Notes: generated by a model from the sequence alone, not told the origin. Positions 15,397 to 20,969 are shown, numbered from the stretch's first letter. The stretch is DNA of 20,969 bases from RGIG3009 sp964470515 (GCA_964470515.1 CAYYDD010000025.1:1-20969); one strand, 5' to 3'. Translations and numbers: made by a program.

Positions 15397-16080
15397 TTAT
15401 GCGGAACGGCTGATGCGCTGCTGCGGCTTGGCGGTGATCTCCTTGTTCGCACCCTCAACGATGCCCTCGGATACCACCACCTGCTTGGTCGTTTTAAACA
15501 GAATGGACAGGTCGGCTTTCAGCGAATAGGACTTGGCGTACTGGGCGTCATACCGGGCCTTTTCACGGATGGTCACGGTATCGCGGCCGCTGACCTGTGC
15601 CAGACCCGTAATGCCGGGACGCACACGGTCGGCGCCGTTGCGGCGGCGCAGACGGATAAGGTCACGCTCGGATAGCACCACCGGACGGGGACCGACAAAG
15701 CTCATATCACCCTTCAGCACATTGATGAGCTGCGGTAGCTCGTCCAAGCTGGTCTTGCGGATGAAGTGACCCACGCGGGAGATATACTGCTCGGCGTTTT
15801 CCAGCTTGTGCGTGGCCACGTTGGCCGGGGCGTGCACGCTCATACTGCGGAACTTATAAATTCTGAAAGGAACACTGTACCGACCCATACGCTCCTGCAC
15901 GAAGATGGGGGAGCCCTTGGTGTCAATCGCGACGACGATAGCGACCAACGCCATCACGGGAGATAACACAAGAATAGCAACAAAAGAAATGATAAGATCC
16001 AGAAACCGTTTGAACGAAGAATAGGCATTGTCAGTCTTGCTGCGATAAGACTGCGAAGACAGAGCAACAACCTCACGCAT
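15397..16080 (-). CDS. bacterial sugar transferase (phosphoglycosyl transferase)
   Basis: A 227-residue monotopic phosphoglycosyl transferase. The family transfers a sugar-1-phosphate from a nucleotide sugar to undecaprenyl phosphate, the first step of many surface polysaccharides. A hydrophobic re-entrant helix (about 28-50) follows FKRFLD. Then come RIYKFRSM, the catalytic region TSLDELPQLINVLKGDMSFV with GPRP, and GITGLAQVSGRD. ATG 16080 has AAGGAGG nine bases upstream; an in-frame upstream start at 16152 has none. A polar C-terminal tail of about 25 residues is not shared with its paralogue at 16444. No glycosyltransferase cluster is nearby. Confidence 0.92.
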   Translation of the reverse strand: MREVVALSSQSYRSKTDNAYSSFKRFLDLIISFVAILVLSPVMALVAIVVAIDTKGSPIFVQERMGRYSVPFRIYKFRSMSVHAPANVATHKLENAEQYISRVGHFIRKTSLDELPQLINVLKGDMSFVGPRPVVLSERDLIRLRRRNGADRVRPGITGLAQVSGRDTVTIREKARYDAQYAKSYSLKADLSILFKTTKQVVVSEGIVEGANKEITAKPQQRISRSA

Positions 16081-16176
16081 AACGGATTTCCTCCTTCCTG
16101 ACTTGTCAAAAGAACACAGACAAAAACAAAACCGAAAAATCAGTGAATTCACATATTATTCGCAGGCAGCAATCGC

Positions 16177-16205
16177 ATTGTACCACCGAACGTAAAAAAA
16201 AGCAA
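16177..16205 (-). promoter_or_regulatory. candidate promoter of the minus-strand sugar transferase
   Basis: On the minus strand: TTGCTT (16205-16200, 3 of 6), a 17-base spacer that opens with six T residues, and TACAAT (16182-16177, 5 of 6). The leader to ATG 16080 would be about 90 bases. The -35 is weak, so an activator may be needed. Confidence 0.4.
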
Positions 16206-16361
16206 GTCTTTTTCAATGACCGCCCGGAAAGTCTGTGCGGCCGCCCACATTTTGACGGAAAAGCAACTCGCCTTTTGTGCAAGGTATCTAAAAATCAGCC
16301 CGTTTTTTCGTCTAATAAGACTTCCAAATTTAGAAAATTATTGTAAAACAGAAAAATTTTC

Positions 16362-16398
16362 TTGATTTTCCAGTGGTTCGACGGTGTAATTCGTCGAA
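16362..16398 (+). promoter_or_regulatory. candidate promoter with an inverted repeat over the -10
   Basis: TTGATT (16362-16367, 4 of 6), 17 bases, TGTAAT (16385-16390, 5 of 6). The inverted repeat TTCGACG/CGTCGAA (16377-16383 and 16392-16398) encloses the -10, an arrangement expected for a repressor operator. The second sugar transferase starts 45 bases downstream. Confidence 0.45.
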
Positions 16399-16443
16399 AA
16401 CAGTACCTATCAAGGACATACTAATGCGGGAGGCGATCGCACG

Positions 16444-17028
16444 GTGTACAGAGTTTTCAAACGGGCAGCCGACACCGTGCTGTCGCTGCTGCTTATTATA
16501 GTATTACTGCCGCTGCTGGCGGTCATACCGCTTATCATCCGCTTGGATACACCGGGCGGCGGGTTGTTTCGGCAATGGCGCGCGGGTCGCGGCGGGCGAC
16601 CGTTCGTGATCTATAAATTCCGCACGATGCACGCAGATGCGCCGCACGATGTGGCCGCGGCCGAGCTGCACGACCCCGACCGCTACATCACCCGGGTCGG
16701 GCGGTTTTTGCGGCGCAGCAGCTTAGACGAGCTGCCGCAGCTGTTTAATGTATTAAAAGGGGATATGAGCTTTGTCGGCCCGCGTCCGGTGGTGCTCACC
16801 GAGCACGAGCTGCTGCGCCTGCGCCGCTTGAGCGGCGCCGATCGCGTGCGCCCCGGTATTACGGGGCTCGCGCAGGTCAGCGGCCGCGATACCGTAACGG
16901 TACCGGAAAAAGTGCGGTACGATACCCAGTACGCGCGTGAGCTGTCGCTGGGACTGGACGTGCGCATCGCCATAGCCACGGTGCATTGTGTTTTTACGGA
17001 CAGACACGCAGCGCATCCTTTGTCATAG
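16444..17028 (+). CDS. second bacterial sugar transferase, short paralogue
   Basis: A 194-residue phosphoglycosyl transferase closely related to the product of 15397-16080. It has FKRAAD, a re-entrant hydrophobic helix (residues 11-33), VIYKFRTM, the catalytic SSLDELPQLFNVLKGDMSFV, GPRP, and GITGLAQVSGRDTVT. It lacks the first gene's ~25-residue N-terminal extension and polar C-terminal tail. The start is GTG with GGGAGG about 10 bases upstream; the nearby ATG at 16424 is out of frame. Much higher GC at third positions than its paralogue suggests independent histories. A small hairpin follows at 17039-17058. Confidence 0.9.
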   Translation: MYRVFKRAADTVLSLLLIIVLLPLLAVIPLIIRLDTPGGGLFRQWRAGRGGRPFVIYKFRTMHADAPHDVAAAELHDPDRYITRVGRFLRRSSLDELPQLFNVLKGDMSFVGPRPVVLTEHELLRLRRLSGADRVRPGITGLAQVSGRDTVTVPEKVRYDTQYARELSLGLDVRIAIATVHCVFTDRHAAHPLS

Positions 17029-17038
17029 TATGAAACAG

Positions 17039-17058
17039 AAGCCCGCCCGTGCGGGCTT
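17039..17058 (+). terminator. small GC hairpin between genes, weak terminator or attenuator
   Basis: An 8-bp stem (17039-17046 with 17051-17058) and 4-base loop. No T-run follows, so termination would be inefficient. It sits between the sugar transferase stop and the ribosome binding site of the next gene, and could instead protect mRNA. Confidence 0.4.
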
Positions 17059-17077
17059 ATCGACTGGAGGGATGACG

Positions 17078-18190
17078 ATGGCAACGGTGAATGCACCGGT
17101 AAAATTCTTTTTGGGCGCGAACACGCCCACGGGGTTTGTGGGCTTTACAGACGAATTGTACGATGCCGACGGCGGGTGGCAGGCGTATCTTATCAAAAGC
17201 GGCCCGGGCACGGGCAAATCCTCGCTGATGCGGAAAATTTACGAGCGGGTGACAGCACTGTCGGTCGATGCGGAGGTGATCTGCTGTTCCTCCGATCCGT
17301 CGTCGCTGGACGGCGTGCTGTTCCCGCAATTAAAGCTGTGTATTCTGGACGCGACCGCGCCGCACGTGGTCGAGCCCAAATTCTGGGGCGCTGTGGAGCA
17401 ACTCGTGCCGCTGTCGGTGTGTATGGACGAAAGCGTATTGCACGGGCAGGCGGCGGAGATCATGGCGGTCACGCGGAAAAATCAAGTGCTGCACGCACGC
17501 TGCCGCAAGTACATACACGCGGCGAGTGCCTTGCTCCGAGAAAATCGCCGTATCGGCGACGCGCTGCTGAACGTGGATAAGGTGCGCCGTCTGGCCGCCC
17601 GTCTGGCGGCGCAGGAATTCGGCGCGGGCGGCGGTGAGGGAAGGCTGACCCACCGCTTTCTCAGCGCTGTCACGCCCGAGGGGTTGGTCACCTTTTACGA
17701 AACGTTGCAAGCACTGTGTCCCCGCATTTATACGATCGAGGACGATCAGGGCGCCGCATCGCGGCTGCTGCTTGCGGAGCTCACACGGCACGCGCAGGCG
17801 GCGGGTGTGGACGGCATTGCATGTCCCTGCCCGTTAGCACCCGACGAGGGAGCGGAGCATCTGCTGTTTCCGTCGGTCGGGGTGGGCTTTACCACCTCGA
17901 ACGTATTTCATAAAGCCGATTTCCCCGTTTACCGCCGCATCCACGCTACACGGTTTCTGGATACCGAGGCCTTGTGTGCCAAACGGCAACTGCAATCGTT
18001 CAACCGCCGTGCCGCGCGCGAGCTGCTGGAGCAGGCGAGAGAGCTGTCTGCCGAGGCGAAGGCGGTGCACGATACGATGGAGGCCTACAATATCGCCGCC
18101 ATGGATTGGGAGCAGGCGAACGAAATGGGCGAGGCTGTTACCCAGGTCTTTGTCGATGCCGCCCGCCGTTACAAGGATTCTACTCTCTGA
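17078..18190 (+). CDS. P-loop ATPase with degenerate second NTPase half
   Basis: A 370-residue protein resembling a clostridial family of tandem P-loop NTPases of unknown function. The first half has Walker A SGPGTGKSS (41-49) after QAYLIK, then EVICCSSDPSSLDGVLFP (66-83). The second half repeats the layout: RIYTI at 216-220 and LLFP at 262-265, but the P-loop position reads EDDQGAAS, with no GK(S/T). It therefore looks like an internal duplication with one active and one dead site. GGAGG is spaced 7 bases from ATG 17078; ATG 17072 two codons earlier is too close. No membrane segment or signal peptide is visible. Function not assignable. Confidence 0.8.
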   Translation: MATVNAPVKFFLGANTPTGFVGFTDELYDADGGWQAYLIKSGPGTGKSSLMRKIYERVTALSVDAEVICCSSDPSSLDGVLFPQLKLCILDATAPHVVEPKFWGAVEQLVPLSVCMDESVLHGQAAEIMAVTRKNQVLHARCRKYIHAASALLRENRRIGDALLNVDKVRRLAARLAAQEFGAGGGEGRLTHRFLSAVTPEGLVTFYETLQALCPRIYTIEDDQGAASRLLLAELTRHAQAAGVDGIACPCPLAPDEGAEHLLFPSVGVGFTTSNVFHKADFPVYRRIHATRFLDTEALCAKRQLQSFNRRAARELLEQARELSAEAKAVHDTMEAYNIAAMDWEQANEMGEAVTQVFVDAARRYKDSTL

Positions 18191-18234
18191 AAATCCACTC
18201 TACCCCCGCGATACCCGCGCCTTTTCATCGTAGA

Positions 18235-18264
18235 TTGATTCTATCGCTTGTTTTGGGGTATACT
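18235..18264 (+). promoter_or_regulatory. putative sigma-A promoter of the hemolysin III gene
   Basis: TTGATT (18235-18240, 4 of 6), an 18-base spacer and TATACT (18259-18264, 5 of 6), followed by AAAGGAG at 18273-18279 and ATG at 18290. The leader would be about 20 bases. Confidence 0.6.
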
Positions 18265-18289
18265 GAGCACCGAAAGGAGCGATGACCCC

Positions 18290-18961
18290 ATGACAAGAAC
18301 GCGATTACGCGACCGGTTGCTGCCAACCTACACCCACGGCGAGGAACTGTTTCATATGATCTCTCACATCGTGGGCGGCGGTATCGGCATAGTAGCGCTG
18401 GTGCTGTGCGTGCTGGTTTCGGCACTCAAGGGCAACGTGTACGGTGTGGTCGGCGGTACTATCTATGGGGTGTCGCTCATCGCACTGTATACGATGTCCA
18501 GCGTGTATCACGGTCTGCGGCATCCTACTGCCAAAAAGGTGATGCAGGTGCTTGATCACTGTACCATCTACTTTTTGATCGCCGGAACATATACGCCTAT
18601 TTTGTTCTGCGCTATCCGGCCGGTATCGCCCGGGTGGGCGTGGTCTCTGTTCGGTCTGGTGTGGGGCTTGGCCGCGCTTGCGACCGTGTTCACGGCTATC
18701 GATCTGAAAAAGTATGCCGTGTTCTCGATGTGCTGCTACATCGGTATGGGCTGGTGTGTGGTGCTCGCCGCGGACGTGGCCATCAAAGCCATCCCACTGC
18801 CCGGCCTGCTGCTGTTGCTCAGCGGCGGTATCGCCTATACCGTTGGTGCGGTGCTGTACGGGCTCGGCAAAAAACGGCGGTGGATGCATGCGCTGTTCCA
18901 TCTGTTCGTCGTGGCGGGCAGCGTGTTGCAATTTCTGTGTATCATTCTGTATGTGCTGTAA
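18290..18961 (+). CDS. hemolysin III/PAQR family membrane protein
   Basis: A 223-residue protein with seven hydrophobic segments, of the hemolysin III (YqfA/PAQR) family. Family landmarks: HGEELFHMISHIVGGGIG at the first helix, SSVYH (70-74), DHCTIYFLIAGTYTP (89-103), and HALFHLFVVAGS in the last helix. These Ser/Asp/His residues correspond to the proposed metal-hydrolase site of PAQR proteins. Despite the name, most bacterial members are not proven toxins; lipid-related hydrolase activity is inferred. The frame extends upstream to a TTG at 18248, which lies inside the promoter; ATG 18290 has AAAGGAG ten bases away. Monocistronic with its own terminator. Confidence 0.92.
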   Translation: MTRTRLRDRLLPTYTHGEELFHMISHIVGGGIGIVALVLCVLVSALKGNVYGVVGGTIYGVSLIALYTMSSVYHGLRHPTAKKVMQVLDHCTIYFLIAGTYTPILFCAIRPVSPGWAWSLFGLVWGLAALATVFTAIDLKKYAVFSMCCYIGMGWCVVLAADVAIKAIPLPGLLLLLSGGIAYTVGAVLYGLGKKRRWMHALFHLFVVAGSVLQFLCIILYVL

Positions 18962-18967
18962 ACAAGA

Positions 18968-18998
18968 CCCCGGACGGTTCGGTGTGAGCCGCCCGGGG
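18968..18998 (+). terminator. intrinsic terminator after hemolysin III
   Basis: A 13-base-pair-long imperfect stem (18968-18980 with 18986-18998, one mismatch and one G-T) with a 5-base loop, followed by CCATTTTAT. It begins seven bases after the stop codon. Confidence 0.8.
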
Positions 18999-19040
18999 CC
19001 ATTTTATGCAACTGAAATTCGCGCCTATCAAAATCAGTGC

Positions 19041-19190
19041 CGTAGGGGAGTGGTGTCCCCTCCCGCTAATGAAAAAGGTAGGCGAAACGCTTCTCCTACA
19101 CACCCGATCTTAATTTGTAACCTCGACGGACCACCACTGGTCGATCCTACGATGCTGGTTTTGGGCGTAGGGGCGGCTATCAGTCGCCCG
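19041..19190. repeat. palindromic CGTAGG/CCTACG intergenic elements
   Basis: CGTAGGGG occurs at 19041-19048 and 19166-19173, with the inverse CCTACG at 19146-19151 and an inner GTAGG/CCTAC pair (19078-19082 and 19095-19099). Each CGTAGGGG copy begins a local hairpin: 19045-19049 with 19056-19060, and an 8-bp stem 19171-19178 with 19182-19189. This looks like remnants of a dispersed non-coding palindromic element, possibly a MITE-type repeat. Confidence 0.5.
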
Positions 19191-19334
19191 TCGTCACCTG
19201 CACGTCCTCCACCGCGGAGACCTTATGCGATGAAATATCTCGCTTACGCTTGATGAGTTTTGGCGCACAGCGAATACGGGCGGTATGATCCCACGCCCTA
19301 AAAACGCGCCACCGACGCGTTTTCTTAACGGGCT

Positions 19335-19349
19335 TTCGATCCCCTTCGG
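19335..19349 (+). repeat. 15-base fragment matching the tRNA-Ala 3' region
   Basis: TTCGATCCCCTTCGG is identical to the T-loop/T-stem/acceptor segment of the tRNA at the right edge (reverse complement of 20923-20937). No other tRNA part is visible around it. The two copies are in opposite orientation, so they are not simple direct attL/attR repeats. Confidence 0.5.
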
Positions 19350-19464
19350 CTCAAAAAAGAAAAATCATCGGCACCTACCGTAGATAACTCCAGTATAATA
19401 TCCGAAAGAGGATCCTGATCTACAAGCGCATTATCCATATATCTCTTGTAAAATGAATCACAAG

Positions 19465-19539
19465 CAACGAACTATTTCAACGATTTGTCAATAATTCAAC
19501 GATAACCTTGTTAATCAACGCTTATCAGTAATTTAACGA
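19465..19539. repeat. AT-rich phased repeats, iteron-like
   Basis: The motif CAACGA or a one-base variant starts at 19465, 19478, 19497, 19516 (CAACGC) and 19534 (TAACGA). The last four are spaced 19, 19 and 18 bases, close to two helical turns. Preceding bases are usually ATT, and each unit ends in TAA or a variant. The number and phasing suggest binding sites for a protein (plasmid or phage initiator iterons, or a regulator). The units are too degenerate for CRISPR. Confidence 0.45.
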
Positions 19540-19544
19540 TTTAG

Positions 19545-19710
19545 TGAAATCGTGCTGACGGACGGTGAAATCGAAACCTACGGCTTCGGTGAAATATTTT
19601 GCTTACGCAAAATGTGAAATGAAATCCACCCACGCCCGCAGGCATTTCATACGCCGCGGGCGTATTTCACATTGCGAAGCAATGTTTCACCCACCCGAAA
19701 GGGTGGATTT
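19545..19710. repeat. array of small hairpins separated by TGAAAT / ATTTCA spacers
   Basis: Plus-strand TGAAAT occurs at 19545, 19566, 19590 and 19615; the inverse ATTTCA-type spacer then occurs at about 19644, 19664 and 19685. Between spacers lie hairpins: CGAAACC-loop-GGCTTCG, ATTTTGC-TTAC-GCAAAAT (7 bp, tetraloop), ACGCC-GCG-GGCGT, ATTGC-GAA-GCAAT and CCACCC-GAAA-GGGTGG. AAATCCACCC (19622-19631) is also the exact complement of GGGTGGATTT (19701-19710), giving an alternative long-range helix. The imperfect stem at 19572-19589 pairs better on the minus strand (G-U), hinting at minus-strand transcription. A further unit lies near 19231. Confidence 0.75.
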
Positions 19711-19727
19711 TGTTAAAAAAGACCTAT

Positions 19728-20129
19728 ATGAAACACGATAGACAAATAGTGATCTCGGTAGGTACTAACCGCCGTGATCTGAATTGGAGGCAGACAGCTT
19801 TAACAGTAGCAGAGGTGTATGAGCGCCTGCGTAATCCAATAAAAAGCATAGAGTCCTATGCTGATTATATGAAAATGAAAAAGGCTCAGCAGGACACTCT
19901 GAAGGACGTAGGCGGCTTTGTCGGCGGATCTCTCAGTAATCCGCACCGTAAGTCTAACAACGTAACCGGCAGGGACGTTATTACCTTTGACTTTGATAAT
20001 ATCCCCGGTTGGCAGACTGACGCGGTTGTGGCTAAGGTTGAGGAGTTGGGCTGTAGCTACTGCATCTACAGTACCCGTAAACGGGCTGTAACACCTAAGA
20101 ATATATTTTTACGGCAATGTGCCGGATGA
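19728..20129 (+). pseudogene. truncated phage/plasmid primase-like N-terminus
   Basis: About 133 residues beginning MKHDRQIVISVGTNRRDLNW, resembling the N-terminal region of phage- or ICE-borne primase/VirE-type replication proteins: a (S/T)xGxxRRxxxW start, the VGGSL segment, DVITFDFDNIP (metal-site aspartates) and CSYCIYSTRK. After STRK the family would continue for hundreds of residues; here the frame degenerates and stops at 20129. There is no ribosome binding site before the ATG: the hairpin array ends 17 bases upstream. GC content is much lower than in the flanking core genes. I infer a broken mobile-element gene. Confidence 0.65.
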
Positions 20130-20200
20130 GTGCAGAGGAAATATAGTGAGGATTGCAGCCTATCAAGAAAAATCCCGTAATAAAACGGAGGGGCTTTGAC

Positions 20201-20593
20201 GTGGGCGGCAGAGGTGCTTCAAGTGGTATGTCTGCAACAGGTAAACCCTATGGCTCAGAGTACCATACACTGCATCAGTCAGGTAATATCAAGTTTGTGG
20301 CGGTAAACGAAGGATCACCCACAGCCCCACTTGAAACAATGTCAAGAGGGCGCGTATATGTTACAGTGAGTGAGCCTGAGAACAAGCTAAAATCTATCTC
20401 TTTTTATGACCGTGAAAATAAACGGTTTAGGCAGATAGACTTAGATCACTACCACAAAATAAACGGCAAGGCAGAAAAGCCCCACGTACAGGCAGGTTAC
20501 TACCATGACGGAGAGGCTTCAAAACCTACCGCAAAAGATAGCAAGCTGATTGACAAGGTGCTAAAAGCGTGGTATAATAATTTTAGGTTATGA
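20201..20593 (+). CDS. phage-type small protein of unknown function
   Basis: A 130-residue protein starting at GTG (AGGGG seven bases upstream) with VGGRGASSGMS, a glycine/serine-rich opening common in phage head-region genes of Clostridia. The body reads like an all-beta domain: YGSEYHTL, NIKFVAVNEGS, GRVYVTVSEPENKLKSISFYD, then a histidine-rich stretch IDLDHYHK and KPHVQAGYYH that could bind metal or form an active site, and a C-terminal helix. I recall similar sequences beside phage structural genes but cannot name a function. Its TGA overlaps an ATG (20590) of a frameshifted small gene. An extension upstream to 20153 has no good start. Confidence 0.6.
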   Translation: MGGRGASSGMSATGKPYGSEYHTLHQSGNIKFVAVNEGSPTAPLETMSRGRVYVTVSEPENKLKSISFYDRENKRFRQIDLDHYHKINGKAEKPHVQAGYYHDGEASKPTAKDSKLIDKVLKAWYNNFRL

Positions 20594-20708
20594 CCTTGAG
20601 AAGCACACAGTTACCCTCAAGCTCACTATTTTTAACCGCTGCATAGTTAGTATGGACGGTTACTATTTCGGCATTTGGGATCTTCGCCGGTGTACATTTG
20701 TTGATTAA
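20590..20708 (+). pseudogene. frameshifted small phage-type gene
   Basis: ATG 20590 overlaps the preceding stop (ATGA) but runs only 18 codons. Another frame from 20595 encodes EKHTVTLKLTIFN, then SMDGYYFGIWD and ends RRCTFVD before TAA (20706-20708), which looks like a genuine small protein ending (aromatic Y-F-G-I-W-D, then F-V-D). Removing two bases near 20598-20601 would join the ATG to this frame as MTLKHTVTL. I infer a small indel in a gene formerly coupled to its neighbour. Confidence 0.45.
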
Positions 20709-20816
20709 GAGCTACACAGCGCAGTAATTAAAATGCTCTTAACTTAAATGCAAGAAGTGAAGAAACAAGTAAAATTTTGAGTTGTTTTCTTTAATTATTT
20801 CATAACTCAACAAATA

Positions 20817-20856
20817 AGAATTACCGCAGAGGGTTTATTTCCTCTGCGGTAATTCT
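20817..20856 (-). terminator. 16-bp hairpin, probable terminator of the tRNA transcript
   Basis: A perfect 16-bp stem (20817-20832 with 20841-20856) and an 8-base loop. On the minus strand it is followed by TTATTTGTT, a moderate U-tract, and lies 58 bases past the tRNA 3' end. On the plus strand no T-run follows. Confidence 0.65.
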
Positions 20857-20914
20857 ATGTCGATTGCAAATACGGACTTGTACCACGTGATACAGAGTTC
20901 GTATCTATGCGTTA

Positions 20915-20969
20915 TGGTGGACCCGAAGGGGATCGAACCCTCGAACCTCACGGATGCGAACCGTGCGCT
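20915..20969 (-). tRNA. tRNA-Ala (anticodon CGC), 3' part
   Basis: Read on the minus strand from the window edge: anticodon stem CACGG/CCGTG around the loop TTCGCAT (anticodon CGC, reading GCG), a 6-base variable region, T-stem GAGGG/CCCTT with loop TTCGATC, acceptor strand CGGGTCC, discriminator A and encoded CCA ending at 20915. U70 in the acceptor strand is compatible with the G3-U70 identity pair of tRNA-Ala. The D-arm and 5' acceptor strand lie beyond the window. Confidence 0.85.

Larger units (their letters stand above)
16081..16443. other. AT-rich divergent intergenic region between two sugar transferase genes
   Basis: These 363 bases are clearly richer in A and T than the flanking genes. 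They hold a candidate minus promoter (16177-16205), a candidate plus promoter with an inverted repeat (16362-16398), and A/T tracts near 16192-16201 and 16330-16360. No gene with a credible start is visible. Confidence 0.7.
19001..19727. other. long non-coding accessory region
   Basis: More than 700 bases without a credible gene. From left: palindromic CGTAGG elements (19041-19190), a lone TGAAAT hairpin-type unit (about 19231-19255), a short inverted repeat AAACGCG/CGCGTTT near 19300-19323, a 15-base tRNA-like fragment (19335-19349), an AT-rich stretch with phased repeats (19465-19539), and the hairpin array (19545-19710). It marks the boundary between the GC-rich core genes and the phage remains. 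Confidence 0.7.

Noticed and set aside
18248..18289. Earlier start for the hemolysin III protein
   Set aside because: The codon is TTG within the promoter, upstream of the predicted transcription start.
18714..19253. Plus-strand open frame running past the hemolysin III gene
   Set aside because: It overlaps hemolysin III in another frame, crosses the terminator and palindromic repeats, and has no domain or start signal.
19465..19710. Possible CRISPR array
   Set aside because: The repeats are short and degenerate, the spacing of 18-21 bases is too small for repeat plus spacer, the inserts are self-complementary, and no cas gene is present.
20573..20578. TATAAT at the end of the phage-type gene as a promoter -10
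   Set aside because: No reasonable -35 lies 16-18 bases upstream, and the next gene overlaps and would be translationally coupled.

Overview
The window looks like a chromosomal segment of a GC-rich, spore-forming Clostridia, probably of the Oscillospiraceae/Ruminococcaceae type. Three things point there: the era/recO/phoH/ybeY/dgkA housekeeping order typical of Bacillota, the sporulation genes yqfC, yqfD and ylbJ, and Gram-positive-style ribosome binding sites (AGGAGG) and sigma-A promoters. The taxonomic call is inference from gene content and order; no search was run.

Layout. (1) 1-1030: a palindrome at the window edge, then a plus-strand YdcF/DUF218 membrane protein ending at a strong hairpin terminator shared with the converging block. 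(2) 1029-9426: a long minus-strand block, read from 9426 downwards: yqfC, yqfD (sporulation), phoH, ybeY, dgkA, era, yqzL, recO, mutS2 and a HAD phosphatase. phoH has its own near-consensus promoter. The block combines RNA/ribosome maturation, lipid-carrier phosphorylation and DNA repair, with many overlapping stops and starts. (3) 9447-12249: plus-strand ylbJ, divergent from yqfC across a symmetric inverted repeat that may hold paired sporulation promoters; then a consensus sigma-A promoter driving two cyclophilins, one cytoplasmic and one a lipoprotein with an altered active site. (4) 12251-16080, minus strand: a metallophosphoesterase co-oriented with an uncharacterised 463-residue protein that has DUF1828-like repeats, an Mrp/ApbC iron-sulfur carrier ATPase, and a bacterial sugar transferase. 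(5) 16444-18998, plus strand: a second, paralogous sugar transferase divergent from the first, a P-loop ATPase whose second half has lost its P-loop, and a hemolysin III-family membrane protein.

(6) 19001-20969 is the accessory part and differs in composition. It holds palindromic intergenic elements, an AT-rich stretch with 18-19-base spaced repeats, a compact array of small hairpins separated by TGAAAT/ATTTCA spacers, remains of a phage or mobile element (truncated primase-like N-terminus, a phage-type small protein, a frameshifted small gene) and, at the edge, the 3' part of a minus-strand tRNA-Ala(CGC). A 15-base piece of that tRNA's T-arm/acceptor recurs inverted at 19335.

The strongest candidates for something undescribed are the hairpin/TGAAAT array at 19545-19710, the two-repeat DUF1828-like protein with a Clp-N-like start, the lipoprotein cyclophilin lacking the catalytic arginine, and the symmetric divergent control region at 9447-9498.
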